Source: Rugosimonospora africana
Lineage (GTDB): Bacteria; Actinomycetota; Actinomycetes; Mycobacteriales; Micromonosporaceae
Direction of reading: 5' to 3'
DNA length: 64,000 nucleotides
NCBI RefSeq assembly: GCF_016862975.1
Contig: NZ_BONZ01000062.1
Span: 91,625 to 155,624, forward strand
Numbering within the stretch: position 1 is the stretch's first letter; every line of letters begins with the position of its first letter. Shown here one piece after another: positions 16,675-25,253 of this stretch. Both the position numbers and the translations under genes were made by a program. The notes below the pieces were generated by a model, which did not search any database, was not told where the DNA came from, and saw nothing but the letters and a program-made list of their open reading frames with translations.

Positions 16675-17988
16675 ATGGTCCGGGTGACTGACGAGGACCG
16701 GACCCCGGCAGGGTCCCCGCTGACGACCGCCGCGTTCCGCCGGGTGTGGATCGGCGCGACCGTGTCCGCCGCCGGCGACGCCGCGAGCTGGGTAGCGCTG
16801 GTGGCGCTCGTGTTGGGTCGGGCGCACGGGAGCGTGGCCGTGCTCGCCGCGCTCTACACCGCGCCGGTGGCCGTCGGCGGGCTGGTCGCCGGCTGGGCCC
16901 TGGACCGGTACGACCGGCGGTGGCTGCTGGCGGGCGACAGCCTGCTGCGGGCGGCGGTGTTCGCGTCGGTACCGCTGGCCGTGGCGCTCGGCGGGTTGAG
17001 CGCCACGCAGCTGTACCTGGTCGCCGCGGTGTACGGGTTGCTGAAGATGATCAGTCTGGCCGGGTTCCCGGCACTCATCCCCAGCCTGGTGCCGCCCGGG
17101 CAGCTGATGGCCGCCAACGCCCTGGAGTCGGCGAGCTTCGGGATCGCCGGCCTGGTCGGCGCGGTGGGCGCGGGCATCGTGGTGGCCACCGCCGGACCCT
17201 GGTACGTGGTGGCCTTCGACGCGCTGAGCTACCTGGCGTTCGCGGTGTGCCTGCTCGGTACCCGCGGCCTGACCGGTACCCGACCAGAACGCCAGGCCAC
17301 TGACGGCCGGTCGGCCGGTGGGCTCGGGCCGGTGCTGCGGTTGGTCGCCCGCGAGCCCGTGCTGCGCGACACCACCGTCATGTTCGCGCTGTTCAACATC
17401 GGCGAGGGCGCGCTGCTGGTGGTGCTGCCCAGGCGCGCGATCGAGTACGGACTGGGCTCCGGCGGGTACGGCTACCTGGTGGCCGCGATGACCGGCGGCG
17501 AGCTGCTGGCCGCGCTGACCCTGCTGCGCCCGAACTGGCGGCCGTCGCTGACCCGTTCCATCGTGGCCGCGTCGCTGATCGCCGCCGGGACGGTACTCGC
17601 GCTGCTGGTGCCGTCCCCGTGGGCGGCCATCGCCGGGCTCGTCGGGCTGGGCGGCTGCGCGGCGGCGATGACCACCTGGGCGCAGACGCTGCGTATGGCG
17701 GTTGCCCCGGCCGGCACCCACGGAAGGCTCTTCGGGTTGCTGCGCACCCTCATGCAGGCCACCCCGCCGCTCGGCGCGGGGCTGGCCGCGCTGACCCTGC
17801 GGCACGGGGCGGCCGTCACGGTACTCGCGGTCTGCGCGCTGATGGCGGTACCGGCGCTCGCCTTCGCCCGGGACCTGACCGCCGCCGGCACGCGCCCGGA
17901 GACAGAACCGGGAGACCAGCCTGGCTCGGCGCGTCTGATGCCGCGCGACGACCCAGACCAGTCGGTGACCAGCGCGAGCGGGGCATGA
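16675..17988 (+). CDS. MFS transporter
   Basis: A 437-residue major facilitator of the EntS-like class, with about twelve hydrophobic segments and a WALDRYDRRWLL loop between TM2 and TM3. It is probably an exporter of a small molecule. ATG at 16675 was chosen; GTG at 16684 is equally possible. The last 16 codons run through a copy of the dispersed GGTCTGGGTCG repeat (17921-17970), so the C-terminal tail is repeat-derived. Divergent from rtcB. Confidence 0.88.
   Translation: MVRVTDEDRTPAGSPLTTAAFRRVWIGATVSAAGDAASWVALVALVLGRAHGSVAVLAALYTAPVAVGGLVAGWALDRYDRRWLLAGDSLLRAAVFASVPLAVALGGLSATQLYLVAAVYGLLKMISLAGFPALIPSLVPPGQLMAANALESASFGIAGLVGAVGAGIVVATAGPWYVVAFDALSYLAFAVCLLGTRGLTGTRPERQATDGRSAGGLGPVLRLVAREPVLRDTTVMFALFNIGEGALLVVLPRRAIEYGLGSGGYGYLVAAMTGGELLAALTLLRPNWRPSLTRSIVAASLIAAGTVLALLVPSPWAAIAGLVGLGGCAAAMTTWAQTLRMAVAPAGTHGRLFGLLRTLMQATPPLGAGLAALTLRHGAAVTVLAVCALMAVPALAFARDLTAAGTRPETEPGDQPGSARLMPRDDPDQSVTSASGA
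17921..17970 (-). repeat. dispersed GGTCTGGGTCG repeat inside the MFS gene end
   Basis: The reverse complement matches the copy at 552-600 at nearly every position over about 44 bases. It is the only copy in the window that lies within a coding frame. Confidence 0.7.
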
Positions 17989-17995
17989 TCGGGCC

Positions 17996-19435
17996 ATGGA
18001 CCTCGACTTCGACCTGTGCTTCCAGGCCACCCGCAGCCGGGATCCGCGGTTCGACGGCTGGTTCATCGTCGGGGTCCGCAGCACCGGCATCTACTGCCGG
18101 CCGAGCTGCCCGTCACCGGTGTGCCCCAAGGCGGTGAATGTCACCTTCTACCGGACCGCGGCGGCCGCCCAGCTCGCCGGGCTGCGGGCCTGCAAGCGCT
18201 GCCGGCCGGACGCGGTGCCCGGCTCGCCCGACTGGAACAGCCGGGCAGACTTGGCGGGCCGGGCCATGCGGCTGATCGCCGACGGGGTGGTCGACCGGGA
18301 GGGGGTACCGGGCCTGGCCCGCCGGCTCGCGGTCAGCAGCCGGCACCTGCACCGCGTGCTCGTCGAGCAGGTCGGCGCTCCGCCGCTCGCCCTGGCCCGT
18401 TCCCAGCGCGCGCACCAGGCCCGGCTGCTGGTCGAGACGACCGGGATGCCGTTCGGCGAGGTCGCCTTCGCGGCCGGGTTCGCGAGCATCCGGCAGTTCA
18501 ACGACACCCTGCGCGAGATCTTCGCGAGCACCCCGTCTCAGTTGCGCGCGGCGCACCGGCGGGGTTCCCCGCAACCGGCCGGCGTGCTCACCCTGCGGCT
18601 GCCGGTACGGGCGCCCTACGACCCGCGCGGGGTGCTGCGCTGGCTGGCCGCCCGGGCGGTGCCGGGCCTCGAGGAGCACGCGGACGGCGAGTACCGCAGG
18701 GTGCTCCGGCTGCCCGGCGGGCCCGGTACGGCGACCCTGCGCCCGGCGTCCGACCACGTCCAGGCGACCTTCCGGCTGACCACCGTCGCGGACCTGGGTG
18801 CCGCGGTGGCCCGCTGCCGGCGCCTGCTCGACCTGGACGCCGACCCGCGGACGTACCTTCCCGTACTGGCCCGTGACCCCGTGCTTGCCCCGCTGGCCGA
18901 GGCGCTACCGGGGCTGCGGCTGCCCGGTACCGTCGACGGAGCCGAGACGGCGCTGCGCACGGTGCTCGGGCCTCGGGCGGCGGCCGTGGTCGCCGCGCTC
19001 GGCGAGCCACTGCCCGCACCGGACGGCCGGCTGACCCACGCCTTCCCCGAGCCGGCCGCGGTCGCCACCGCCCCTCCGGCGACGCTGGGCCTGTCCCCGG
19101 CCCGCGGCCCCGCGCTGCGTGTCCTGGCCCGGCAGTTGGCCAGCGGCGAGCTGGTCGTGGACGAGGGCGCCGACCGGGCCGCCGCGCGCCGGGCCATGCT
19201 CGCCGTGCCCGGGCTCGGTCCCGCTCTGGTGGAGGAGCTCAGCCTGTACGCACTCGGCGACCCGGACGCGTTCCCGGCCGGCGACCCGGGGATACGCGCC
19301 GCGGCCCGGCGGCACGGGCTGCCCGGCGACGCCGCGGGCCTGGCCGAACACGCCCGGCGGTGGCGGCCCTGGCGCGGCTACGCGGCCCACCTCCTGTGGG
19401 CGGCGGGACAGCCCGCCGCCACCGGCAGGTCCTGA
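17996..19435 (+). CDS. Ada-AraC-AlkA fusion, alkylation repair DNA glycosylase
   Basis: A 479-residue three-part protein. Residues 5-85 are the Ada methyl-phosphotriester domain with its zinc cysteines (IYCRPSCP, CKRC). Residues 90-185 are an AraC HTH pair. Residues 195-479 are an AlkA-type N-domain plus HhH-GPD glycosylase, with the hairpin VPGLGP and the catalytic Asp likely in GDPGIR. It senses methylated DNA, activates transcription and excises alkylated bases. There is no O6-methylguanine transferase domain, as usual for this fusion. It starts 8 bp after the MFS stop. Confidence 0.93.
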   Translation: MDLDFDLCFQATRSRDPRFDGWFIVGVRSTGIYCRPSCPSPVCPKAVNVTFYRTAAAAQLAGLRACKRCRPDAVPGSPDWNSRADLAGRAMRLIADGVVDREGVPGLARRLAVSSRHLHRVLVEQVGAPPLALARSQRAHQARLLVETTGMPFGEVAFAAGFASIRQFNDTLREIFASTPSQLRAAHRRGSPQPAGVLTLRLPVRAPYDPRGVLRWLAARAVPGLEEHADGEYRRVLRLPGGPGTATLRPASDHVQATFRLTTVADLGAAVARCRRLLDLDADPRTYLPVLARDPVLAPLAEALPGLRLPGTVDGAETALRTVLGPRAAAVVAALGEPLPAPDGRLTHAFPEPAAVATAPPATLGLSPARGPALRVLARQLASGELVVDEGADRAAARRAMLAVPGLGPALVEELSLYALGDPDAFPAGDPGIRAAARRHGLPGDAAGLAEHARRWRPWRGYAAHLLWAAGQPAATGRS

Positions 19436-19449
19436 GACAAGATAGGCGC

Positions 19450-20388
19450 GTGGAGTTCGAGTCTTACCGGAGCGAGTTGCTGGGGTACTGCTATCGCATG
19501 CTGGGCTCGTTCCATGAGGCCGAGGACCTGGTGCAGGAGACCATGCTGCGCGCATGGCAGGCTCGCGACCGGTACGACGGCACCCGCGCGTCGGTCCGGA
19601 CCTGGCTGTACCGGATCGCCACCAACGCCTGCCTGACGGCGCTGGAGCGGCGCGCGCGGCGGCCGTTGCCGACCGGGTTGGGCGCACCGAGCGACGACCC
19701 CGGGGCGCCGCTCACACCGGCGTTGGACATCCCCTGGCTGGAGCCGTTTCCCGACGCACGGGTCGACCTGGAAGTGCGGGCCGACCTGCGGCTGGCGCTG
19801 GTGGCCGCGATGCAGACCCTGCCGGCGCGGCAGCGGGCAGTGCTCCTGCTGCGCGAGGTGCTGGACTTCAGCGCCGCGGAGGCCGCCGAGCAACTGGGCA
19901 CCACCGTCGCGGCGGTCAACAGCGCGCTGCAACGAGCCCGTGCCGCTCTGGCGGGAGTGGGCGACATCGGCGGGGTCACCGAACCGGACGATCCGCAGGT
20001 GCGCGCGGTCATTCAGCGGTACCAGCGGGCGTTCGAAGCGGCCGACGTCCCCGCGCTGGTACGGCTGCTCACCGACGACGCCGTTCTGGAGATGCCGCCG
20101 GTGCCGCTCTGGTACCGGGGCAGCCGCGACTACGGCCTGTTCTTGCGGCGCGTCTTCGAGATGCGGGGGACCGACTGGCGCGTGAGCTGCCTGACCGCCA
20201 ATGGCCAGCCCGCGCTGGCCGCGTACGCCCGGCAACCCGGCGGCGGGCACCGGCTCCACTCGCTGCAGGTCTTCACCGTCAGCGGCGGTCGGGTCGCGCA
20301 CAATGTCGTGTTCGCCGACCCGCGTGTGTTCGAGCCGTTCGATCTGCCCACGGAAATTTCTCTGGACGTGTCCGCCCAACCGCGATGA
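19450..20388 (+). CDS. ECF sigma factor with SnoaL-like C-terminal domain (SigG/SigX5 type)
   Basis: A 312-residue sigma-70 family protein. Sigma region 2 has YRMLGSFHEAEDLVQETMLRAW near residue 16, and region 4 has LPARQRAVLLLREVLDFSAAE near 125. A SnoaL/NTF2-like domain occupies about 190-305 (MPPVPLWYRG). Such sigma factors lack a classical anti-sigma and are thought to be controlled by the C-terminal domain. GTG at 19450 is 15 bp after the Ada-AlkA stop. Regulon unknown. Confidence 0.92.
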   Translation: MEFESYRSELLGYCYRMLGSFHEAEDLVQETMLRAWQARDRYDGTRASVRTWLYRIATNACLTALERRARRPLPTGLGAPSDDPGAPLTPALDIPWLEPFPDARVDLEVRADLRLALVAAMQTLPARQRAVLLLREVLDFSAAEAAEQLGTTVAAVNSALQRARAALAGVGDIGGVTEPDDPQVRAVIQRYQRAFEAADVPALVRLLTDDAVLEMPPVPLWYRGSRDYGLFLRRVFEMRGTDWRVSCLTANGQPALAAYARQPGGGHRLHSLQVFTVSGGRVAHNVVFADPRVFEPFDLPTEISLDVSAQPR

Positions 20389-20443
20389 GTTCCGCCGGTC
20401 TCGCCGGTAGGTATCGGCGAGAACCGACCGAAGGGAATTCATC

Positions 20444-20995
20444 GTGAGCGTCGTCGTCATCCAGTTCATCACCCTGGACGGAATCGTGTCCGACCCCGAC
20501 GGGTCGGCGGGCACGCCGACCGGCGGCTGGGCCTTCCGGCACGGCCCGGAGACCGTCGCCGGGGACAAGTTCGGCCTCGGCCGGCTGCTGGACGAGGGAG
20601 TCATGCTGCTCGGCCGCACGACCTGGCAGTTGTTCTCCCGGCTCTGGCCGGGACGCGACGACCCGTTTTCCGCCCGGATGAACGCCGTGCCCAAACTGAT
20701 CGCCTCACGGACGCTGACCGACAGTTCGGCGTGGGCGAACTCGCGGATCATCGACGGCGACCTGGTCGACATCATCAGGCGCGAGCGGCGCGATGTGATC
20801 ATCGCTGGCAGCCTCAGCGTCGTGCGGACGCTGATGGCCGAGGACCTGATCGACGAGTACCGGCTCCTGACCTTCCCCACCATTCTCGGCACCGGTCAGC
20901 GTCTCTTTCCCGCCGGCGGTGCGCCCGTCCACCTGGAGTGCCTGTCGGCCGGGCAGGCCGGAGCCACCGTCCTGACCCGGTACGGGCGAGGTTAG
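20444..20995 (+). CDS. dihydrofolate reductase family protein (RibD C-terminal type)
   Basis: A 183-residue DHFR/RibD-C fold protein: ITLDGIVSDPDG at the N-terminus, LLGRTTWQLF near residue 63, IIAGSLSVVRTLM and LLTFPTILGTGQRLFP. The family binds NADPH and its members reduce various substrates. It is not a housekeeping DHFR. GTG at 20444 has AAGGGAA upstream. Placement just after a SnoaL-type ECF sigma factor is a common pairing. Confidence 0.88.
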   Translation: MSVVVIQFITLDGIVSDPDGSAGTPTGGWAFRHGPETVAGDKFGLGRLLDEGVMLLGRTTWQLFSRLWPGRDDPFSARMNAVPKLIASRTLTDSSAWANSRIIDGDLVDIIRRERRDVIIAGSLSVVRTLMAEDLIDEYRLLTFPTILGTGQRLFPAGGAPVHLECLSAGQAGATVLTRYGRG

Positions 20996-21007
20996 GTACT
21001 CGCGGCT

Positions 21008-21964
21008 TCAGTAGACGGCGGGTTCCACGGTGAGCGTTCCGGAAGCCGTGTCGATGTGGGCGTGCGTGCCGAGTGGGACCGTCGGCGGGTGGATGCTGTG
21101 CCCGACCGGAAGCCCGCCGAGGACGGGCACGTGGAGACGCTCCAGTCGGTCACGCAGGACGTCGGTGATGCCCCAGCCGCCCAGCGAAGGATCGTCGACG
21201 GTGTCCTCGAACCCGATGAACTGGCCGAGCGCGACGCCGTGCAATCCGTCCAGGGCTCCTGAGCGGGTCAGTTGGGTGAGTGCGCGGTCTACTTCGCCGA
21301 GGCCGGTGCCCTTCTGGTGTTCGAGGAAGAGGATGGCCCCGCGCAGGTTGGGCAGGCCGGCGCCGGTCTCGGTGCGGATCGCGTCGAGGTTCCCACCGAC
21401 CAGGACCCCGCCGGCTGTGCCGTGGATGGTGACCGCCGCACTGACTTGCGCGGCGTCCTGGCTCACGACGATCGGGTCGGTGGTCATCAGCGCCCGGCGC
21501 AGCGCATCGGCCGACGCGGGACCGGACCACCGGTCATTCCAGTTGGCGAATGGCCCGTGTAGTCCGGCCAGCCCGCACCTGGACCACAACGCGAGGTGGA
21601 TGTGGGTGATGTCGCTGAAGCCGACCACCGGCTTGGGGTCGCGCCGCACAGCGTCGAAATCCAGGTCGTCGACGATGCGGTAGGCACCCTTGCCGCCCCG
21701 GGTCGCGATGATGGCGCGTACGCCCGGGTCGCGGAAGGCGGCGTTGAGGTCGGCGGTGCGGTCCTCATCCCGCCCGGCCATGTATCCCCACCGGTCGAAC
21801 ACGTGCTCGCCCAACTCGACGCGCAGGCCCCACGAGGTCAGCAGCTCAACGCCACGGGCGACGCCGTCACGGCTCGGTGGGCTGGCCGGAGACACGATCC
21901 GCACCCGATCGCCAGGGCGAAGCCGCCGTGACCGCAGCGTCTTTGACAGGCCGCCTGAGTCCAC
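21008..21964 (-). CDS. LD-carboxypeptidase (peptidase S66)
   Basis: A 318-residue muramoyl tetrapeptide carboxypeptidase (LdcA/MccF family). These enzymes cleave the L-Lys/mDAP-D-Ala bond in recycled murein peptides, or disarm microcin C-like peptides. The nucleophile is Ser in GFSDITHIH near residue 118. ATRGGKGAYRIVDDLD precedes it. The Glu and His of the triad are likely in LFLEHQKG and GLPVGHS. GTG at 21964. It stands alone, convergent with the DHFR-like gene. Confidence 0.92.
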   Translation of the reverse strand: MDSGGLSKTLRSRRLRPGDRVRIVSPASPPSRDGVARGVELLTSWGLRVELGEHVFDRWGYMAGRDEDRTADLNAAFRDPGVRAIIATRGGKGAYRIVDDLDFDAVRRDPKPVVGFSDITHIHLALWSRCGLAGLHGPFANWNDRWSGPASADALRRALMTTDPIVVSQDAAQVSAAVTIHGTAGGVLVGGNLDAIRTETGAGLPNLRGAILFLEHQKGTGLGEVDRALTQLTRSGALDGLHGVALGQFIGFEDTVDDPSLGGWGITDVLRDRLERLHVPVLGGLPVGHSIHPPTVPLGTHAHIDTASGTLTVEPAVY

Positions 21965-22041
21965 CCGTGATCCTTCCGCCCCGACCCTTGGACACGGTGC
22001 GTGGCTACCCGATCACACTGTGAGGTTGAGGATCTGCGACG

Positions 22042-22114
22042 TGCCCCCGGTGGGATTCGAACCCACACTGGATGGATTTTGAGTCCACTGACTCTGCCGT
22101 TGGTCTACAGGGGC
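22042..22114 (-). tRNA. tRNA-Leu (anticodon CAA) with a short variable arm
   Basis: A 73-nt cloverleaf on the minus strand. Acceptor GCCCCTG/CGGGGGC, D-arm GACC...GTC, anticodon stem GTGGA/TCCAT with loop CTCAAAA (anticodon CAA), a 5-nt variable region, T-arm GTGGG-TTCGAAT-CCCAC, and discriminator A. CCA is not encoded. The anticodon says Leu, but leucine tRNAs normally have a long class II variable arm, so its charging is worth checking. Confidence 0.9.
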
Positions 22115-22200
22115 GTAGGTCGCTACAGCCTACCCACTACGCTGATGGCATTGGCATCCGGATACGGCGTGTTGAGATCGAAGCGTGGGGGTAGGACCAG

Positions 22201-22827
22201 GTGACCGGGACGCAGGACGGCGGGCCACGCCGTAGGGTACTCATCGCCGAGGACGAGGCGCTGATCCGGCTCGACCTCGCCGAGATGCTGGTGGAGGAGT
22301 CCTACGACGTCGTCGGCGAAGCTGGCGACGGGGAGACCGCCGTCCGGCTCGCCGAAGAGCTCAAGCCCGATCTTGTGATCTTGGATATCAAGATGCCGAT
22401 CATGGATGGCTTGGCGGCGGCCGAGAAGATCGCCGGCGCGCGGATCGCTCCGGTGATCATCCTTACCGCGTTCAGCCAGCGGGAACTGGTCGAGCGGGCA
22501 CGCGCCGCGGGCGCGATGGCCTACCTGGTCAAGCCGTTCCAGAAGAGCGACCTGGTGCCGGCCATCGAGATCGCGTTGTCGCGGTTTGCCGAGATTACCG
22601 TGCTCGAGTCGGAGATCGCGTCGCTGAACGATCGGCTGGAGACCCGCAAGGCCGTCGAGCGCGCGAAGGGCTCGCTGATGGCTCAGTACGGGATGAGCGA
22701 ACCGCAGGCTTTTAAGTGGATTCAGCGCACCGCGATGGACCACCGGATGACGATGCGGGAGGTCGCGGACCGGATCATCGCCGAGTCGTCTGGTAACGAC
22801 AACGTTGCAGGTCAATCCCCGGCCTAA
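22201..22827 (+). CDS. pdtaR: ANTAR-domain response regulator (PdtaR-like)
   Basis: A 208-residue cytosolic regulator. Receiver domain 10-130 has acidic residues near 18 and phosphoacceptor Asp62 in VILDIKMPIMDG. The C-terminal ANTAR domain (about 140-200) has AVERAKGSLMAQYGMSEPQAF. ANTAR proteins bind tandem hexaloop RNA hairpins and stop transcription termination. This is the orthologue type of mycobacterial Rv1626, also upstream of polA. Its kinase is not in the window. GTG at 22201. Confidence 0.93.
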   Translation: MTGTQDGGPRRRVLIAEDEALIRLDLAEMLVEESYDVVGEAGDGETAVRLAEELKPDLVILDIKMPIMDGLAAAEKIAGARIAPVIILTAFSQRELVERARAAGAMAYLVKPFQKSDLVPAIEIALSRFAEITVLESEIASLNDRLETRKAVERAKGSLMAQYGMSEPQAFKWIQRTAMDHRMTMREVADRIIAESSGNDNVAGQSPA

Positions 22828-22867
22828 CACAGTCAGTAACGGTTAGGTCAACGCCTGCCAAAGAACC

Positions 22868-22896
22868 TTACGGTGGTTTGCGAAGTGGGATAACGT
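22868..22896 (+). promoter_or_regulatory. promoter of the branched-chain amino-acid transporter operon
   Basis: TTACGG, a 17-bp spacer and TAACGT form a good vegetative promoter about 100 bp before the binding-protein start. A perfect 8-bp-stem hairpin (CCAGATCG/CGATCTGG, 22903-22924) follows in the leader. Confidence 0.55.
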
Positions 22897-22997
22897 CCCG
22901 CCCCAGATCGGCACAGCGATCTGGCTTCAGCGCGCCACGCCCGGGCGACGCGCCCCTGTGGAGCGCTGAGTCATTGGATGGAGGAGGGTTCGAGGCC

Positions 22998-24167
22998 TTG
23001 AGGCAGGGACTTGTACGTGCGCTTGGGGGCGTAGCCGTACTGGCGGTCATCGCTGGTTCGGCGGCGTGTAACAGCACGAAGGACACCAACTCGTCGTCGA
23101 GTGGCGGCAAGAACTGTGGGTATGAGCTGGCGTACTTCGGTGCGCTGACCGGCTCGTCCGCCAACCTCGGCGTCAACATCGAGCAGGGCGCGGCCCTGGC
23201 TGTCGAGCAGTACAACACGAAGAACGGCAAGAACTGCATTGTTCTGAAGACGTTCGACTCGCAGGGTAGCGAGCAGGTCGCCCCTGGTGTGGCCCGGCAG
23301 CTCGTCGCCGACACGAAGATTATCGGCATCATCGGCCCGCCGTTCTCCGGTGAGTCGCAGGCCGCCGACCCGACCTTCGACCAGGCCGGCATTCCGATGA
23401 TCACCCCGTCCGCGACGCGCCCGTCGCTGTCGACCAGCAACTGGAAGACCTTCCACCGCGCGGTCGCCAACGACAACGCGCAGGGGCCGGCCGCTGCGAA
23501 CTACATCAAGTCGGTGCTCAAGGCGCAGAAGGTGTTCGTCGCTGACGACCAGTCCGCGTACGGCTCCGGCCTCGCCAACATCGTCAAGAGCACCCTGGGC
23601 CCGCTGGTCGTGGGTTCCGACCACACTCAGGGCGACGGTCAGCAGACCGACTTCTCGCCCACGGTCACCAAGATCGTCTCCAGTGGCGCCACCGCGTTCT
23701 TCTACGGCGGCTACTACCAGAACGCCGGCCTGCTGCGTAAGCAGCTGACCGCGCAGGGCTGGAAGGGCGTCGAGGTCGCCGGCGACGGTGTGAACGACCC
23801 GGGCTTCTCGAAGGCGGCCGGCAACGCCGCGGCGGCCGGCTCGATCGTGACCTGCCCGTGCGCCCCGGCCTCGCAGGCCAAGGGCTCGTTCGTGGCCGAC
23901 TACAAGGCCCGCTGGAACCAGGACGCTGGCACCTACAGCGACGTCGCGTTCGACGCGGCGAACTTCTTCCTGCAGGGCATCAGCGCCGGCAACACCACGA
24001 CGACGAAGCTGAACAACTACATCAACACCAACAGCTACACCGGTATCGCGAACACCTACAAGTTCACCAGCACCGGTGAGCTGGACCCCAGCCTGCTGAA
24101 GGTCTGGGCGTTCAAGTTCCAGCCGGACGGCACCGTGGCGCCGGACCAGGAGGCTCCGAAGAGCTGA
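22998..24167 (+). CDS. livJ: branched-chain amino-acid ABC transporter substrate-binding lipoprotein
   Basis: A 389-residue type I periplasmic-type binding protein (Leu/Ile/Val family). The signal peptide ends in the lipobox-like GSAAC, so it is anchored to the outer face of the membrane. A Ser/Gly linker and the two-lobed LIV fold follow (ELAYFGALTGSSANLGVNI near residue 43). TTG at 22998 was chosen: it gives a normal signal peptide and has GGAGGAGG about 9 bp upstream. First gene of a five-gene liv operon. Confidence 0.93.
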   Translation: MRQGLVRALGGVAVLAVIAGSAACNSTKDTNSSSSGGKNCGYELAYFGALTGSSANLGVNIEQGAALAVEQYNTKNGKNCIVLKTFDSQGSEQVAPGVARQLVADTKIIGIIGPPFSGESQAADPTFDQAGIPMITPSATRPSLSTSNWKTFHRAVANDNAQGPAAANYIKSVLKAQKVFVADDQSAYGSGLANIVKSTLGPLVVGSDHTQGDGQQTDFSPTVTKIVSSGATAFFYGGYYQNAGLLRKQLTAQGWKGVEVAGDGVNDPGFSKAAGNAAAAGSIVTCPCAPASQAKGSFVADYKARWNQDAGTYSDVAFDAANFFLQGISAGNTTTTKLNNYINTNSYTGIANTYKFTSTGELDPSLLKVWAFKFQPDGTVAPDQEAPKS

Positions 24168-24204
24168 TCGGTTGATCAGTTGTACCTAATTCGGTCGATG
24201 GGCC

Positions 24205-24240
24205 GGTGCGGCCGGGGGGCGAAGAACTCCCGGCCGCACC
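24205..24240 (+). terminator. 12-bp-stem hairpin between livJ and livH
   Basis: GGTGCGGCCGGG and CCCGGCCGCACC pair perfectly around a 12-nt loop. There is no U-tract. Likely a partial terminator or 3' stabiliser giving more binding protein than permease. Confidence 0.65.
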
Positions 24241-24265
24241 GCCCTCTTCGCTCCTGGAGCCTCGT

Positions 24266-25216
24266 GTGAACTTCTCTGGTCTCATACACGATTTCGGGCC
24301 GTTGACCGTCACCGGGTTGGCTCAGGGCGCCATCTACGCGCTCTTCGCGCTCGGTTACACGCTGGTCTACGGCGTTTTGCGTCTCATCAACTTCGCCCAC
24401 TCCGAAGTCTTCATCATGGGTACCTTCGCGTGCCTGATCACCTGGGGATTCTTCGGTCTGGACCAGAACTCGGCGCAGCCTTCGGTCGGCGGCGCGATCG
24501 GATACCTGTTGCTGGGCCTGGCCGTCGCGGCCGTGGTCTCCGGCCTGACCGCGCTGCTCGTCGAACTGGTCGCGTACCGGCCACTACGGCGGCGCAACGC
24601 GCCGCCGCTGGCGTTCCTGATCACCGCGATCGGCGCCTCGACGGTGATTTCCGAGACGATCGGCGTGCTCACCCACCACAACCCCCGTGGCGTGCCGCCG
24701 ATGATCTCGACGAAGCCCGTCGTGCACTTCGGCAACACCGACATCACCGGCCTGCAGATCCTGATGGTGGTGCTGGCGCTGGCGCTCATGGTCCTGCTGG
24801 AGTGGTTCGTCGGGCGCACCCGGTTGGGCCGCGGGATCCGCGCGGTCGCGCAGAGCCCGGACGGCGCGGCTCTGATGGGGGTCAACAAGAACCGGGTCAT
24901 CTCGCTGGTCTTCCTGCTCGGCGGGCTGATGGCCGGCGTGGCCGCCGTGATGTACGTCTTGAAGATCGGCGACACTCGCTACGACCAGGGATTCACGCTT
25001 GGTATCCAGGCATTCACCGCCGCCGTGCTCGGCGGCATCGGAAACCTGCGGGGCGCGTTGGTCGGCGGGTTCCTGCTCGGGCTCGTCGGCAACTACGGTT
25101 CGGGACTGTTCGGCACCGCGTGGCACGACGCCGTGGGCTTCGTGATCCTCGTGGTGATCCTGATGTTCCGGCCGACCGGTCTGCTCGGCGAGGCACTAGG
25201 GAAGGCCCGCGCATGA
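24266..25216 (+). CDS. livH: branched-chain amino-acid ABC transporter permease LivH
   Basis: A 316-residue inner-membrane permease with about eight hydrophobic segments. Characteristic stretches are GLAQGAIYALFALGYTLVYG near the start, INFAHSEVFIMG and the EAA-like IRAVAQSPDGAALMGVN. It pairs with LivM to form the channel. GTG at 24266 has CTGGAG just upstream, whereas the longer frame runs back through the terminator hairpin. Confidence 0.93.
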   Translation: MNFSGLIHDFGPLTVTGLAQGAIYALFALGYTLVYGVLRLINFAHSEVFIMGTFACLITWGFFGLDQNSAQPSVGGAIGYLLLGLAVAAVVSGLTALLVELVAYRPLRRRNAPPLAFLITAIGASTVISETIGVLTHHNPRGVPPMISTKPVVHFGNTDITGLQILMVVLALALMVLLEWFVGRTRLGRGIRAVAQSPDGAALMGVNKNRVISLVFLLGGLMAGVAAVMYVLKIGDTRYDQGFTLGIQAFTAAVLGGIGNLRGALVGGFLLGLVGNYGSGLFGTAWHDAVGFVILVVILMFRPTGLLGEALGKARA

Positions 25217-25253
25217 ACCACGGCGAGACGTTCGTACCGGAGGAGGTGGCGGC

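Noticed and set aside
22042..22200. Integration site at the tRNA gene
   Set aside because: No integrase and no direct repeat of the tRNA 3' end was seen nearby; the next gene is the conserved ANTAR regulator.
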